DNA of 64,000 bases from Hofstenia miamia (taxonomy: Eukaryota > Xenacoelomorpha > Acoela), in the NCBI GenBank assembly GCA_004352715.1, contig SCFE01000072.1, positions 636,919-700,918 of the forward strand, written 5' to 3'. Shown here piece after piece: positions 31,848 to 44,600 of the stretch. Within the stretch, counting starts at the first letter, position 1; every line of letters begins with the position of its first letter. The translations under genes were made by a program, and so were the position numbers. Below the pieces are notes generated by a model. It ran no database searches. It was given only the letters and a program-made list of their open reading frames with translations, and was not told the DNA's origin.

Positions 31848-32800
31848 AAAACACAGAATGACAGCTAAAAGGTTTTTCTAACATCAAGATCATTGAATGA
31901 TTTGCAAAATCTTAATGTATATATTAGAACTTAAACATTGATGTTTAACAATTTGTAATTTAACAAAATAAAAATCATTCAATAAATTTCATCAATTACA
32001 TTTGTAAAACATTGTAGAACTCAGACAAAAACAAAAGAATATAAGAATGATTTTTAAGAATTTCAATATTGTTATAGGGTAGGGGATTAAAAAATGTGGA
32101 TTAATACAAGAGCTACAAGTTGGGTCGCCTCTAACTTTTGGTACTGAAAAGCTAGCCAATCACTGCGTTTTAATTAGAAAAAAATCTTCTAAAGATGCAT
32201 AAGCAAAATTTTGCATATTTGTATCACTCTAACTGAAACTAATAACTGCCTATTTGTACCAAAATTGGGTTCTGTCCAAATACAATCTTTGTGTGGATGT
32301 CTTCCAACATCATAATTACTTGTAAGTATACGTAAAGGACGCATCATGTTAATTAATTTTATTCGAAACTCTTTTCCAACCTACGATAATTTCTTAAAAA
32401 ATGCTTAAAGAATAAATGTATCCAAAATCTGAAACCGCCACGAGGAATGTCTAGCTTTTACTCACGCTATAAAATTCAACCAGGTTGCGAACTCTAAGGC
32501 GCGAGTTCGCAAGAATTCTCCTTAATTATTGCCCTCTAGGACTTGGTCAGATTATCTGAAACTTAGTTATGAGGAATGCAGCCAAAATCGCACTCCTTAT
32601 GAGTTACATATCCAGCGATCTTTCAAGAAACTTGCACTTAAATTTAGCTTTTCTATTAGAAAAAATTAATATCAAGAACGTTTTGTTTTCAAATGAAATT
32701 ATATCAATTTTCTATACAAAATGGAACGTAATGAAAAACATTTAAAATTTTAATATGAACTGACAAATATGCAACCTTGGAAAGTAGAGCAACAATCTTA
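31848..32800. other. Upstream region of glutaredoxin, no gene
   Basis: Should contain the promoter and any 5' UTR exon of glutaredoxin. A CTTTTAG acceptor-like site lies about 20 bp upstream of the start codon on the minus strand. No other feature supported. Confidence 0.4.
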
Positions 32801-32913
32801 GGCCACGATTTCTTTGTGACCATCACGTCGCTTATTATCTCATGTGGTTAGACGCGCCTTGCTTTCAAATGTGACAGATCACTTTTAACCAATCACTCAG
32901 TCTAACCGTGGCC
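32801..32913. mobile_element. PIF/Harbinger-type MITE, copy 2
   Basis: 113 bp flanked by TTA (32798-32800 and 32914-32916). Ends GGCCACGATTTC and TCTAACCGTGGCC. The interior shares GTGGTTAGACG and AAATGTGACAGATCA with the copy at 27426. Confidence 0.75.
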
Positions 32914-32916
32914 TTA

Positions 32917-33794
32917 CTTAGCTCAACATTATGTTTTAGTTTTCTTTTGGTGTTTATTTGCGAATTATATCAACTTACTGATAGGTTGTTTACAACACTG
33001 TACTGTTCATGTTCAAACAAAACCCTCCTTCCAACACGATTGCAATATTTATAGAAATAGTATCATTGCATGGACTATACTCCATGCATGTCATTGTTGA
33101 AATCATTAGTTAACAGTGATATTTTCATCAATAACTTGTAAAGGTTTTATTGTATCTTGAAAGCCCTCAAAATATAATATATTACAGAATGTAACCTGCC
33201 CTTTGTAATTAATCAAGCGCGGTTAGTTTATACAAAAGTTGACCTTATTTGAGGCTAAATTTAAGACAAGTGGATGTAATCACAAATCTGAAATCACTAA
33301 TATGATCTTCCTTGATGGGCAATTGTTTCCTCCAAGTGTAATTAATATCCCTGCAAATATTATAGTCTTATTTAAGAGATTATGACTGTTTAGAAACTTT
33401 TCAAATTAGAAAACTTATCAGTTAACATAAGTCTAATTTCCAGTAGGACTAATTTTAAGTCCATGATTTGTTTAAAAAATATGACATCACGCTAAATTTA
33501 TCATCTTATCTATGATATATCATAGGGAAAACAATGTTCTATAGAACAAAATAGCATAACGACGGTACTACATGCGTATGATAGAGAATCTACTCTCATT
33601 TACTACATCATCCAAATCTTTAACTCTTCACTTCTTAGCCTTCAGTATGGTCATGTTAGCATAAATTTTAAATATGATAAAACTTTTTATTCAAAGTAAA
33701 AATACAGAAGGAAGTTCTATAGAGCAATCTTAACAAAAGAATTTCTTTACAAAGCCAATTTTTGAGTACGTTTCTATTTTAAGTGAAGTTCTAT
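32917..33794. other. Gene-free stretch
   Basis: A+T-rich, no supported gene, RNA or repeat. Confidence 0.45.
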
Positions 33795-34124
33795 TCAAGA
33801 TTTCTTGAGAAGTAAATCTGCTACTGCAGGTCTCAGATCGTAGTTGGCCTCTCTGTACTCATGCTGTGTAGTGTCAATGATAAAAAGCTCCAAAGAATTT
33901 TCAAGGTATTCTGTAAGGTGCTTTCTGCAATACCCGCAGTTTCTTTCGCGTCAACCCTTTGATGAACAAATTGTTGGCCACTTATCGCATATATCCTCAC
34001 AAAATAGCTTTCTTTCCGAATATTTTCTTAGTTGACAAAGCAGTCCACAGATGTTGCAGTAATAACGCAAGGCAAGGTAATTCCGCATTTGGATCGCTCT
34101 ATATTCAATCTTTGCTTCAAGAAG
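33795..34124 (-). pseudogene. Unidentified Cys-rich reading frame with one internal TGA
   Basis: A minus-strand frame of 110 codons, open from the TAA at 34127-34125 to TGA at 33797-33795 except for one TGA at 33953-33951. The first Met is at 34088. Before the stop it contains YYCNICGLLCQL, RKLFCEDICDKWPTICSSKG; after it RERNCGYCRKHLTEYLE and HEYREANYDLRPAVADLLL. The eight cysteines with a CxxC pair and the charged, protein-like composition speak for former or present coding function, perhaps zinc-binding. I do not recognise the family. It could be a pseudogene, a terminal exon of a gene, or transposon debris. No consensus splice site cleanly removes the TGA. Confidence 0.35.
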
Positions 34125-35208
34125 TTAATAGAAGTTTGGATTGTATATTTCGTGACCGGTTCGTAATTTTTTGGTTGGGTGAGGTATAAATTGTGCTCAA
34201 CTCCTCCTCCATTACATACTATTCCTTTGATCCGTTGGATATTAGCCCACTACGGATCAGGGAGAAAGATTTTAATGACAATATTACATGTTTAATGGGA
34301 ATTGCTAAATAATCCAATCGTTCCCTCCTTCCCTTAGAGTCAAAGTAATGATAGAACTGAAGATTTGTCCGATGTGCGATTTTGAAGATAAATACAAAGG
34401 GCATGAAAGTGTTTAGAAAATGCAATATTGACAACTATAAACATATTTACACCTCCCACACGAAGTATAAAAAATTCTGTGGCATTGTTGATCTAAAGTA
34501 CAGCAACTATTTACATATAAAACTGGTTGGGAAATATTTATCCACTAGATGGGCATCCCGAATTACTGGTTAGGATTTTCCCACACAGTTTATATGTTAC
34601 ACGAGGCCCTGTTAAATTATATCTTTAACGAATGCATAAAAACTAATTACTAAAATAAATTTAAATACCGTGATTTAAGTGTAATTAGTATTTTCTTGTA
34701 AATTCTGTATATATATATATTAGTGTGCATGTATATTTTAGTTGCACTTTTGTAGAGTGACCATTATTTATATTGTTAAATTTAGCACAAAATATAGTTT
34801 CTTCTTTATAATTTAAAACTTGTCACATTACTTCTATTTTTAAGAAAAACGATTCGTCTCATGCGAAAAATTTATCGACTAATTTCAATTACATTTCCAA
34901 TAAGCAAAGTATTCGAGCGATTTTTACATGATCAAATAACGGAACATCTAAATAAAAAAGTAAAATCTTCTGTCAAGTACACATCTTGGATTTCGTAAAA
35001 TTTCTCAACAAAGTGATGTCCTATTCAATGTTACAGATAATCACTGGATGCAAATAAATTTGTTGCTATTGACTGATTAGATCCTTCTGAAGGTTTCGAT
35101 TCTATCTTTTATACTATTAAAAAAATTATCCTATATGGGATTTTCTAGCAATAGCAATAGCAAAACTTTAATAACTATTTGAAGCATAAACATAAGCATC
35201 AATGTCAT
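34125..35208. other. Gene-free stretch
   Basis: Minus-strand frames at 34434-34219 are short and unrecognised; otherwise A+T-rich DNA. Confidence 0.4.
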
Positions 35209-35209
35209 C

Positions 35210-35347
35210 TATATATATATATACATATATATATATNNNNNNNNNNNNNNNNNNNNNNNNNNNNNNNNNNNNNNNNNNNNNNNNNNNNNNNNNNNNNNNN
35301 NNNNNNNNNNNNNNNNNNNNNNNNNNNNNNNNNNNNNNNNNNNNNNN

Positions 35348-35396
<49 letters not shown>

Positions 35397-35405
35397 TGTG
35401 TGTAG
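35210..35405. repeat. (TA)n / (GA)n microsatellite containing a gap
   Basis: (TA)n from 35210 to the gap at 35237, resuming at 35348 as (TA)n, then (GA)n to about 35395 and (GT)n. It lies just beyond the 3' end of the CR1/L2-like LINE. Confidence 0.9.
35237..35347. other. Assembly gap (111 N)
   Basis: 111 N inside the microsatellite, probably an unresolved repeat length. Confidence 0.99.
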
Positions 35406-35559
35406 TACATTGGCATAATTAAACCCCCCAACAAAAGCTGCTAATACTACACTTAATACGTCAATAATGACATGAAGTACAAAAACAATAAAACACAACA
35501 ACAAAAACATGGATGCAGAATTTATAGTTTACCCAGTTTATTGCTAAAAATTGTAACTA

Positions 35560-37445
35560 ATGATATATTTTGAAAAACCGAAATCATTTCCATCACTTAG
35601 AATCGATTTTAGGAATATGTTGCTTACAGAGGTAGTCATTGATTTGACTTTTAAATTTCCTGCAACTTTTGGTTCGTTTTATTTCAATGGGAACGTTATT
35701 CCATTGTTCAATTGTTGAGTTTAAAAATGAATTTTTAAGAAAGTTTTTTTTTAAATTTCACTTTTTTGAATTTAGAAGTCCTTGAATTATAAGTTGAATG
35801 CGTATATAATAGAAATTGTAGTTTACTGTAAGGTGAAAGCTGATTTAAAATATCCCAAAATTTTATTAATGAAAAGTATCTTATGAAATGTGAAGCATCG
35901 TCATGATTAGAATATGAACTTTTGTCGCTCCAAGTCAAGTAATTATCATTATGAATGTTTGCTGCCCATTTAATTTGCGAGTCGATTTTAATTATTAATG
36001 AGTGGTTTATGTTATTAAATAAAACATTACAGTGTCTATGATGACATAAGACTAGAGTTAACCAACATTGATTTCATTTTGGAATTTACTAAATTGCTTA
36101 TATGTGAAATAGTTTTAATTCCCATTTTGGGTAGTACGATGCGTGTGATTTGAATAGTTTAATTTATTGTCAATTGTTACTCCAAGATATTTGAAAGTTT
36201 CAACTTGAGTAATTTTTGAAACTGAAAAACTTAAAATGTGTGGTTGATTATCTTTGTGAAAAGGAGACATAACACAGAATTCTGTTTTAGAAGGACTTAC
36301 AGTTAAATGGTGCATATTAAAATATTTTAGCAGTTGAGAATGACTGACTTCTAATTTACTAATTGATGTTTCTATTTGATTATCATATGTGTATATACAC
36401 GTGTCGTCAGCATACGGCACTATTCCACAACCATTGCTTAAGTTACCATTTAAATCATTTACATACAACGAGAAAAATAGAGGCCCTAAAATAGTACCTT
36501 GTGGAACACCTTTGTAAGTTTAACCCCAGTTAGAAATTATACCATTTAACTTTACTCTTTGAAAACGATCACTTAAGTAGCACATTACTAAATTTATACT
36601 ATTAGAGTCGAAACCAATGTATGTTAACTTTTTAAGAAGAATATAGTGATCAATGGAATAAATGCTTTGGACAAATCGATTGAAGCAATTGACAAAATTG
36701 ATATTATCGAGATAAGATCTCCAATTTTCAGTAGCATAAAGTAAAGCATCAGAGGTGGAGTGAGCTATCAAACAATACAATCAATTAGTGTAGACGAATT
36801 TTTAGCTATTCGAGTTGGAATTCGATCTTTAAATGTAAAGAGGTCTACTGAATTTAAAAAAATAATTAAATTTTTGTTTTTCTTTTTTGTCAAAATAATT
36901 GATATTTCAATCTCCAATGGTAATGAGATTTTTATTTTCCGACAAATCTCGTTGAAATTCGATTTTCTTTCAAAAAGTAAATTCGCTCGTCATTTCTTTA
37001 CTAGGACAATGAGACATTAATTAATTGGTGTTGATTACTTGGCAATACTATCTCTGCTCATAAGCTGTCGAATTTTTTTCTGAAAGTTTTAAATATCTTC
37101 CCTAATTTTGGGTCGAAAAATCTTTGGGACATTCATTAATTTTTTGTACCTAACGTAAGTGCAAATATCAGAAAAATTAGGAACTGGATTTATTTCAATA
37201 CCACCTATTATTAAGAGCATAGCAATAGTGATAAAGCTTAGAATAGGCTGTGTAGGTAAAATGATAGCCTTTTTATTACTAGTAAAATACATCCGCCATT
37301 TTTTTGATGATACTAGCAACAATTTGAATGTAATAGTAATCATATTGAAAGATCTTACCATAGTTATTGATGCTCGTTCATTCAACATTGCATAGGGTTG
37401 TAAACACAATAAGATAAATTTTTTTATTTCGTTAAAATGGCACAC
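35560..37445 (-). mobile_element. CR1/L2-type LINE, internally deleted
   Basis: Minus-strand coding pieces in element order: LLIIGGIEINPVPN (37445-37089), the GDIE-x-NPGP signature at the start of CR1/L2-like ORF2; then, with the endonuclease apparently deleted, RT motifs FVNCFNRFVQSIYSIDHYILLKKL (motif A region, 36780-36520; catalytic Asp replaced), YKGVPQGTILGPLFFSLYVNDL, and YADDTCIYTYDN (36468-36115), followed by the HLTVSPSKTEFCV and TFKYLGVTIDNKLNY thumb segments. The C-terminal tail piece is at 35938-35735. It ends near a (TA)n/(GA)n tract. Stops, frameshifts and the deletion make it inactive. Confidence 0.82.
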
Positions 37446-38139
37446 CTACACACACGTACACGAAATATGAAAGCAATTCTTTGCAAAAAGAGAATTATGA
37501 AAAACTTATTTATTAATACCTCTATAAAACTTTCGAATGATCTACCTAGAAGATTGAAGCTACTGAAACCAGTGAAAGTATTTCTATAATTCTAGAAAAG
37601 AAATAATTGAATTCAAATGAAGGAGTTTTAAATTTTATTTATTGCTTTACATTTTTCAGAGTTGCTATCAGTATATAATATATTGCTACCATAACCTCTG
37701 AATAAAGATTTTTTCTAATTAGCAATGTTGACATACCTATAGATGGATGTAGCTTCAATAACAATTAACTATATTGGTCTCAAATAGTTTTATGTTTATA
37801 ATCTATTTTATGAACAGTAAAATGTAAAAATTTAAAAGAAATTATTCTCCCAACAGAAAACTATATTTTAAAAGAACGAAACAAGAAAAAAATTTCGAAA
37901 CCATCATGGTTATTCCTTATAAATGTTAACTTGCTAAGATTGTTTTGCAATTAAAAACAATTGATATTAAATTGCTTCAAAACGCTAGTGTTTGTATAAT
38001 TAGTTCAAACTTATACAAAATTAGTGAATGACAGTGATCCTGTTAAACCTTTCGATACAAACGAGCAACACTGTATATTCAGTTTCATTAACAAAAAAAG
38101 TAAAGTTTGTTTCATATTAGAATAGAGGAGGATTTGTAC
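37446..38139. other. Gene-free stretch
   Basis: No supported feature between the LINE and the hAT MITE. Confidence 0.45.
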
Positions 38140-38458
38140 CAGACTTGTCAACGAGCCGAGCCGAGCCGAGCTTGAGCACAGCATTTGATATACAACGAGC
38201 CAAAAACAAGCCTATTTTAGGCAAAGCAAGTTTATAGTTTTGCTTATTAATTGGATTATGGAGATTTTCCTTATTTTTTGCAATCAGTAGGCCTTTCCTA
38301 TAATCTTATTTATTAAATAATAGGAAGAGCTATGTAAAAAATTTTTTGAGCACAATATTTTTAAAAAAATACCGAGCTAAAACGAGCCTTATTTAACGAT
38401 TTTATGTGGTGAGCTGAGCCGAGCCGAGCTTGGAAATGTCGGCTCGTTGACAAGTCTG
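38140..38458. mobile_element. Non-autonomous hAT element (MITE) with perfect 8-bp duplication
   Basis: 319 bp flanked on both sides by ATTTGTAC (38132-38139 and 38459-38466). TIRs CAGACTTGTCAACGAGCC and its complement GGCTCGTTGACAAGTCTG are perfect over 18 bp. The subterminal regions carry GAGCCGAGC repeats in both orientations. The 8-bp duplication and CAG-type end are hAT hallmarks. It lies 166 bp past the TMEM209 stop codon, possibly within its 3' UTR. The perfect duplication points to recent insertion. Confidence 0.92.
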
Positions 38459-38623
38459 ATTTGTACTGTAAGGATATTCACCGCACTTTTGGTCGCTGTT
38501 TCCAATGCAATTCTTACATCAAAAATAAATTGTAGAAATGTACGATAAATAACCAAAAACACTTCAATTCACATCTACAAACGTTCTAAACAAAAAAGTC
38601 CAAAATATGTTCTTAAAAAGCGG

Positions 38624-41600
38624 CTACTCGTCAAAAATCCACAGCACATTAATTCCTGATGTCCCAAGAGATATCTTTTCTAGTTTTCCATCAAGGTCTT
38701 TTCTGATCAAGAAAAAAAATAACAGAAGGGCAGAGAAAAAGTTTTTTCTGCCAGGTGGTACTTCATAAACAGTTTTCTAAACGAGATTTTTACACTTAAC
38801 ACACCAACACCTAACAAATTTATTAATTTTAAATTACTAGTTTTAAGATGCAATTCTATTTTCTAGTAAATACCACGGCGTCAGGTAAAACTATAAACTG
38901 CCTATGGTCTACCATTTTATAGTACAAACCGTTTTTCCAATTTACAATGAATTTTGTCCAAGCCTATTTGCAAATTTGAAAATCGTAGATAATGGGTAGG
39001 TCTATCAGGAAACATGCAATAATGCAAAAAAATATTTTTTGAAAAATTCAAATTTTTGCAAAAGATTGAAATTCCCTCCATACCTCCTGTTCAAGTGTTT
39101 ATAAAGCAATAAAGAACTTTGAATGTTTCTTGATATGCGTAAAGATATACCAACCCTTTTAGGTATGCCGCGCGCAAAGTCAGAGGTCGCCGTACCTAAA
39201 GCGCTAATAATTTTTGAGCGAATCAGCCTGCGTTGCTTATGTTTGCTGATCTGAGCTTCTTAAATCTCTCTAGTCTCTACTCGGAAGTACGTTTCTGTTC
39301 GTTGTCGCAACATTTGAGCCAAACCACTGCTCAAACTTTTGAGAAAGGCGCTCAATGTTAGGAGTTACATTAAATTATTCATTTTTATTGCATTTGAAAT
39401 ATGAGGAGGCTAATATATAACCTCGTGTTCAATGATTGAAAGAGATATACTTCAGCTTGGTTTGAAACAGTAGAGTCAATAAATAGACATAAAGAAGCAC
39501 AATTTCGCTCGCACTGACCAAAATGAGCAAGAAGCTAATGACCGCAAAGTCATTGCAGCTTTGTCATCAGAGGAAAAATTCAATATATTGTCTGATAAAC
39601 CCACATGGCGGCATTACTGCGTCAGCTACAGATGCTCCAGACTCAACTTGTCATTGTGTGACCAAAGAAGTTTTGATATCCTGCTTATCGATTAACTACA
39701 ATACTTTTTAATAAAAACGCACATTAAATTAAAATCCAACCCTAAACAGTCATGAAAGACAATCAATCGAAAAATTATAAAATGAAATTGAACTTCATAT
39801 TTGTGCTAATACTGCTGCAAACGTTTGAAAGACAAAGATACTTGCTCAATTGAGATAAAGAAGGCTTATATTGCGACTTTCAATTGGCATTTTATTGGTC
39901 ATTATAAGAGTGTAAACAGCTCTATCAATGATTTAACTACGCAAAAACCAATTGGTCCGCATTTCAATGCCCTGCTCCAGAATAACTAAATCGTGACATT
40001 AATGCTGTTCTTTCAGTTGTGGACTGTCAAATTCAATGTACGAGTAGTTGCTCTATATGCTTTGTGCCGCGTCCCTTTTGTCGCTAAAGAAAAAACGGAG
40101 ACATTCGTCCAATTACTTTTGGCGAAAGTATTCGTAAGCTTACTGTCTTATAACCGGTAATGCAACACTATTTCCGTCAATATACTATAAATAAAACTCT
40201 TCATTGATGACAAAATGATTCTGGAAATTCTTTCAAAAGTTATAGATGAAATTGTAAAACTTACTTGGAATAAAACACGAAAAAGCGGAGGATTCAAAGC
40301 TACGCGATGGAGACATATCTGCCCGGAATCTGACTGAGAAGTGAATTTTTCAGTGAAGACCTTATTTTGAGGAAAGCGGGGGTCGTCAATCATTCTGGAA
40401 TCAAGATAAGCACAAAGCCAGTGAAACACCAAAGCGCAGTCGGTGGGAAGCGTTTCTGTCCACTGCGGACCCCCGCCATTCCATTCGAAATTTCCCAAAC
40501 AACGATCATTTCTAAATTGCAAATTTATTAAAACATTTTCATCAGCTTCCAACATGGGTTGCTCAAAAGATAATTACGGCCATTAATGGACAATTACATG
40601 TAATTTTAAAGGCTGCTATTTATGTGTGTGTATACCTCCGTTTTCTTGCATTTTGCATCAAATTTTTCGGACATTTACAAAGAGTGCAATTGAAGTCGTG
40701 AAAACAAAAACTAAACGGTAAAAAGCAACATGAATTTCATGATTCACTTGTATGTAGCAAATTTTTTAAACTTACATACAGATCAGAAATTCCATATATG
40801 AAATAGTTCCCAGAATTGGTATTAATTGGGTAGACGGGTCCAATGATCTTGAATCAGTAATAATCTTTGCAATAAGGAATTCTACAATGCATGTGGACAT
40901 AATTACACTGGACAGTTGTTTGATATTCATGATCGACAAGTAACTTTATTAAGTCAAAAGTTTAACACAAAAGAGTCCCTTCATCATGAATATGTGAAAA
41001 TATACTGCAAAGTCATCATTATAATAGTGGCCACTAATAGTGACATAAGAATTCATAATCTGAAAATCATTTCATAATAGTTAACTTTTCTCATAATTAA
41101 TTTTGTAGTAGCACTATTTTCAAGTCATACACCAAAGTAGTAAAAGCTTTCAATTTAAACTTGCGTTTAACATCATTTAATAAAAAACCATATAAAAGGG
41201 ATTTCAAAAATTGGTTAAATGCATGTAATTGAAAAAATGTTCGATAACCAAAATACAATTGAACTGAGGTGTGATCTACATTAAATAGCTGGAAACTTAC
41301 GCCAAAACCCCCAGCCTCTTCACAGCATAGGATTTAGGAAATGAGCCTTCAAAGTACGGTGCAACTTTACACATGAGATCAGACATTCCGGAAGTGGGTG
41401 TCCGAGAATCAAGTAAATTGGGCCTGACCTTTTCAACTGCGTCCAATAATGGGCGTAAGATCGTTAGCGAAAGCCAACCACGAAGAAACTAAAATGTATT
41501 TCAGAAAATAAATCAAAAATGAAACTATGTCAAAAAAACTGAAAATAGTGTGTGTGAACAAACAGTATCCACTTAATTATGAAACATGTTATTGTTTTCA

Positions 41601-44600
41601 TTGCAATAAATAAATTATTGTACTTTCGAATATAACAATTTAACAGAACCCAAAACGCATAAAGGGTCATTGCCTAATGTTTCCTATATAATGCTAGATA
41701 AATTGTAAGTCATCAAAAAACACGACCAGAGCTACTTTAGCATAAACACAGTTTACGCTCATTAGCTGGGGTAGGGCCCGTGCCCGGCCTGTAGCCCACA
41801 CCCATAAAAATAGGCCCGTAGGTTTGTAATTGAAAGTAGCCTAAGCCCGTTATGCCCGTAGTTAAATGTTTCTTAACTAAAATAGCTTGACAGTCATAAC
41901 ACCTATCAATGTAATGCACGTTAAAAACCAAATTAAGTACATTAAGTCATAATTAAGTTCGGCTTCCAGAAGAAATTCTACCAATTCATCACAATAATTG
42001 CCAACACGTCAAACTGAAAGTAATTTTAATAGTCAGCTGATTAATTATTTACTGGAAACGGATTTTTATCTATCATTATAGTACACTACACTTCTAGTAT
42101 AACCTTGCAAAATAAATATATTACATTAATTCAATTCATATGATATGGTGCATCGTAAGTTCACAATTTATGATTCTTAGGTTACCATTAACATATTAAT
42201 TCAATATCAGAAAGGGACAGTGAAATGAAACTCTCTGATGTTACAGTTAATTTTATGTTGCTCAGTGTAATACTTTATGTGGTATGTTTTTTTTGGTGTA
42301 AATCTACCTGAAGGTTAGTTTTTTCACGAAATACATATACGTAAATAGATATATAAAATTGATAGATACAAAATACGTTTCCATCAATTCACCTAATCTA
42401 CTTCAAGCAAAACTTTTTTAAAAATTAAATTTTCGAAAAACAAAGTTCACACCCCGTATGTCCGGTCCGTGCCCGTACTGTAGAAACCCGTGCCCGTACA
42501 ACTTTGCCTGAGCCATGTACGGACCCCACCCTAGCTCTTTAGCTTACATTTATGCAACTTTTATTTTTGAAGGACGAAAATGTTGATACTTCAGCAAAAA
42601 CTACAGGATATACTATTTATGTAAAACTAGACGGTAATGTGAATGCGTATATGATTTGGTCAGTTGAGAGAGCAAAAATGGTAGAACTACATCATTAGAC
42701 CAGCAGAGAAGTTCGAACTTTGGAATAGGAAGACAGTTTAAAATATGGGATAATTCGTAGACCTTATCCAGAAAGAGTTTCTTGTTCGCCATATTTGGCC
42801 TGAATACATTTTAGAGACAGACATTGTCATTACATTGTGAATCACATCAATGAAGCAAATAGAATTTACATGGATTTGTGAAATCACGAAGATAGTATAG
42901 CACAAAGCTAAAGGTAAGGAAGATGGTAAAATCAATCGTCGAAATGGTAGCAGTGATTATCTTACAATGATATCTGAGTTTATCTGAATATGAGCGAGAC
43001 GCAAAGAATGGATAAATCCTTAATGCTTGAAGGAATATATTGGATTTTGAGATCAGGGATATATAACAGCTATCACTAATTCCAATTGACATTATTTGCA
43101 GCAATACTATATAGAGGGCATTCTAAGCATGTTTAGGCGGAAAACAGGATAAAGAATAGCATGGAATGCTTAACCATAAATATTTTGTCAAGTAGATGCG
43201 GAATTAGTTAGCTTCACTAAATTGAGAACGCCATCATTGTAACAGAAAATGCGAAAAACCACAAGTAAACCAGCCAATGTTATGGGAATCATAATCAGAA
43301 TGGCATTTCGTCGAAACCTTATGCTGTATAGATTGTCGGGACATGGCGAAGGGAGAGAGGTGATGTGATTTTTTCGGCACACGTCATTACTGCGATCTCA
43401 AATCTATCGTTTGCTGTGGTAAGCAGTTAAATTTCCCACAACAACCATTAAATCACCACTTTAAGCAGATGTCGTAGGCTTAACGTTCTCCTCTCCAATT
43501 CACAATTTCATGCGATAACTTGTAGATAACAGTCGACTGGTTTTACCCAACATTGCTCGGCAAAAATCGTAAAAAATATATTATCCCAAAATCAGCATCA
43601 AAATATGAGAAAAATTTTTTCACTGATTACTAGAAAATATAGCACCAGAGCCCATCCAGACACCTTGGAATCAAAAAACCAGTCTGCATAGCTGTTAAAC
43701 AAAAACTATTTGAAATCTATAGTTAATCTTCTGCTTGACAATTGTTTTTACTTAAATTTTTTTGATGATTTATAACCGGAATACATCTCTGCTGTGTACA
43801 AATGTGAAAAAGGAAGGAAGTAGTTCATTGATATACATTTTTCAATATTACTCCAAGAAAATGAAAAACTAAAGAATGCGAGAAATGGAAAATGTACTAA
43901 ATAGGAACGTTGTTTTATTTCTAAATGGACTAAAAATCAGGTGTTGCATATAGGCAACATTAGTGCAACATCTCTTTAATAATACAAAATAAAGCATCAA
44001 AATTATGTATACAAATTAGAAACACGGAATGCAACAACATAGATTCACTGTTGAAAACTGTTAAATAATCCAATAGAAGGAAATTCCTAGCTCTAGAAAA
44101 AGAACCCTCGCATGAATAAAGATTGCACCGGTTGTTTTGGAAAGCTTCCATAAAAATTCAAAGGAGAATGCTACTTGAAATGGATAACGCAATCGAAAAT
44201 TTCTCCAATTGTGAAACAATACACGCTTTGACAAAATCAATAAATTAATATTCAAAATGATGTAGTTAAACAAGCTTAATAAAGAAATAATGATTTACCT
44301 CAATCCAATAATCCACTCGATGAAGTGGTATGCCAAGCTCCTTCCAACTCTGAACCGAAGCTTGAGCAGAATCTTTAGAGGACAATGGAGTAGAACAGGC
44401 TAATTGAAAGTTTTCTAATGAGGGCGAGTTGACAGGACTCCGCTGATGAACTCGGTTGGCCTCTTCACATGAACGAAGGTATTCAAGAACGTCATCCTCA
44501 TTGTGAATGCCTCCGGGAGAACGGGAGCTTGTGTTGAAACTTGCCCTACTTAAGTCACCAGAAGCTCTACTTGAACTCAAAGATTGACGATTGGATGTAT

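Noticed and set aside
33951-33953. TGA as a selenocysteine codon in the Cys-rich frame
   Set aside because: No SECIS element or selenoprotein family was recognised; a nonsense mutation is simpler. Kept only as a check in the findings.
16304-34124. Reassignment of TGA to Trp (TGA seen inside two protein-like frames)
   Set aside because: RFC1 and TMEM209 use TGG for Trp throughout and contain no internal TGA, so a standard nuclear code is kept.
39161-39205. TAGGTATGCCGCGCGC...TACCTA inverted repeat as an operator or terminator
   Set aside because: Short imperfect hairpin in a eukaryotic intron with no supporting context.
40148-40555. Using the whole open frame as the TMEM209 fifth exon
   Set aside because: Only 40511-40265 gives matching phases, GT..AG borders and family similarity; both flan­king parts are intron read-through.
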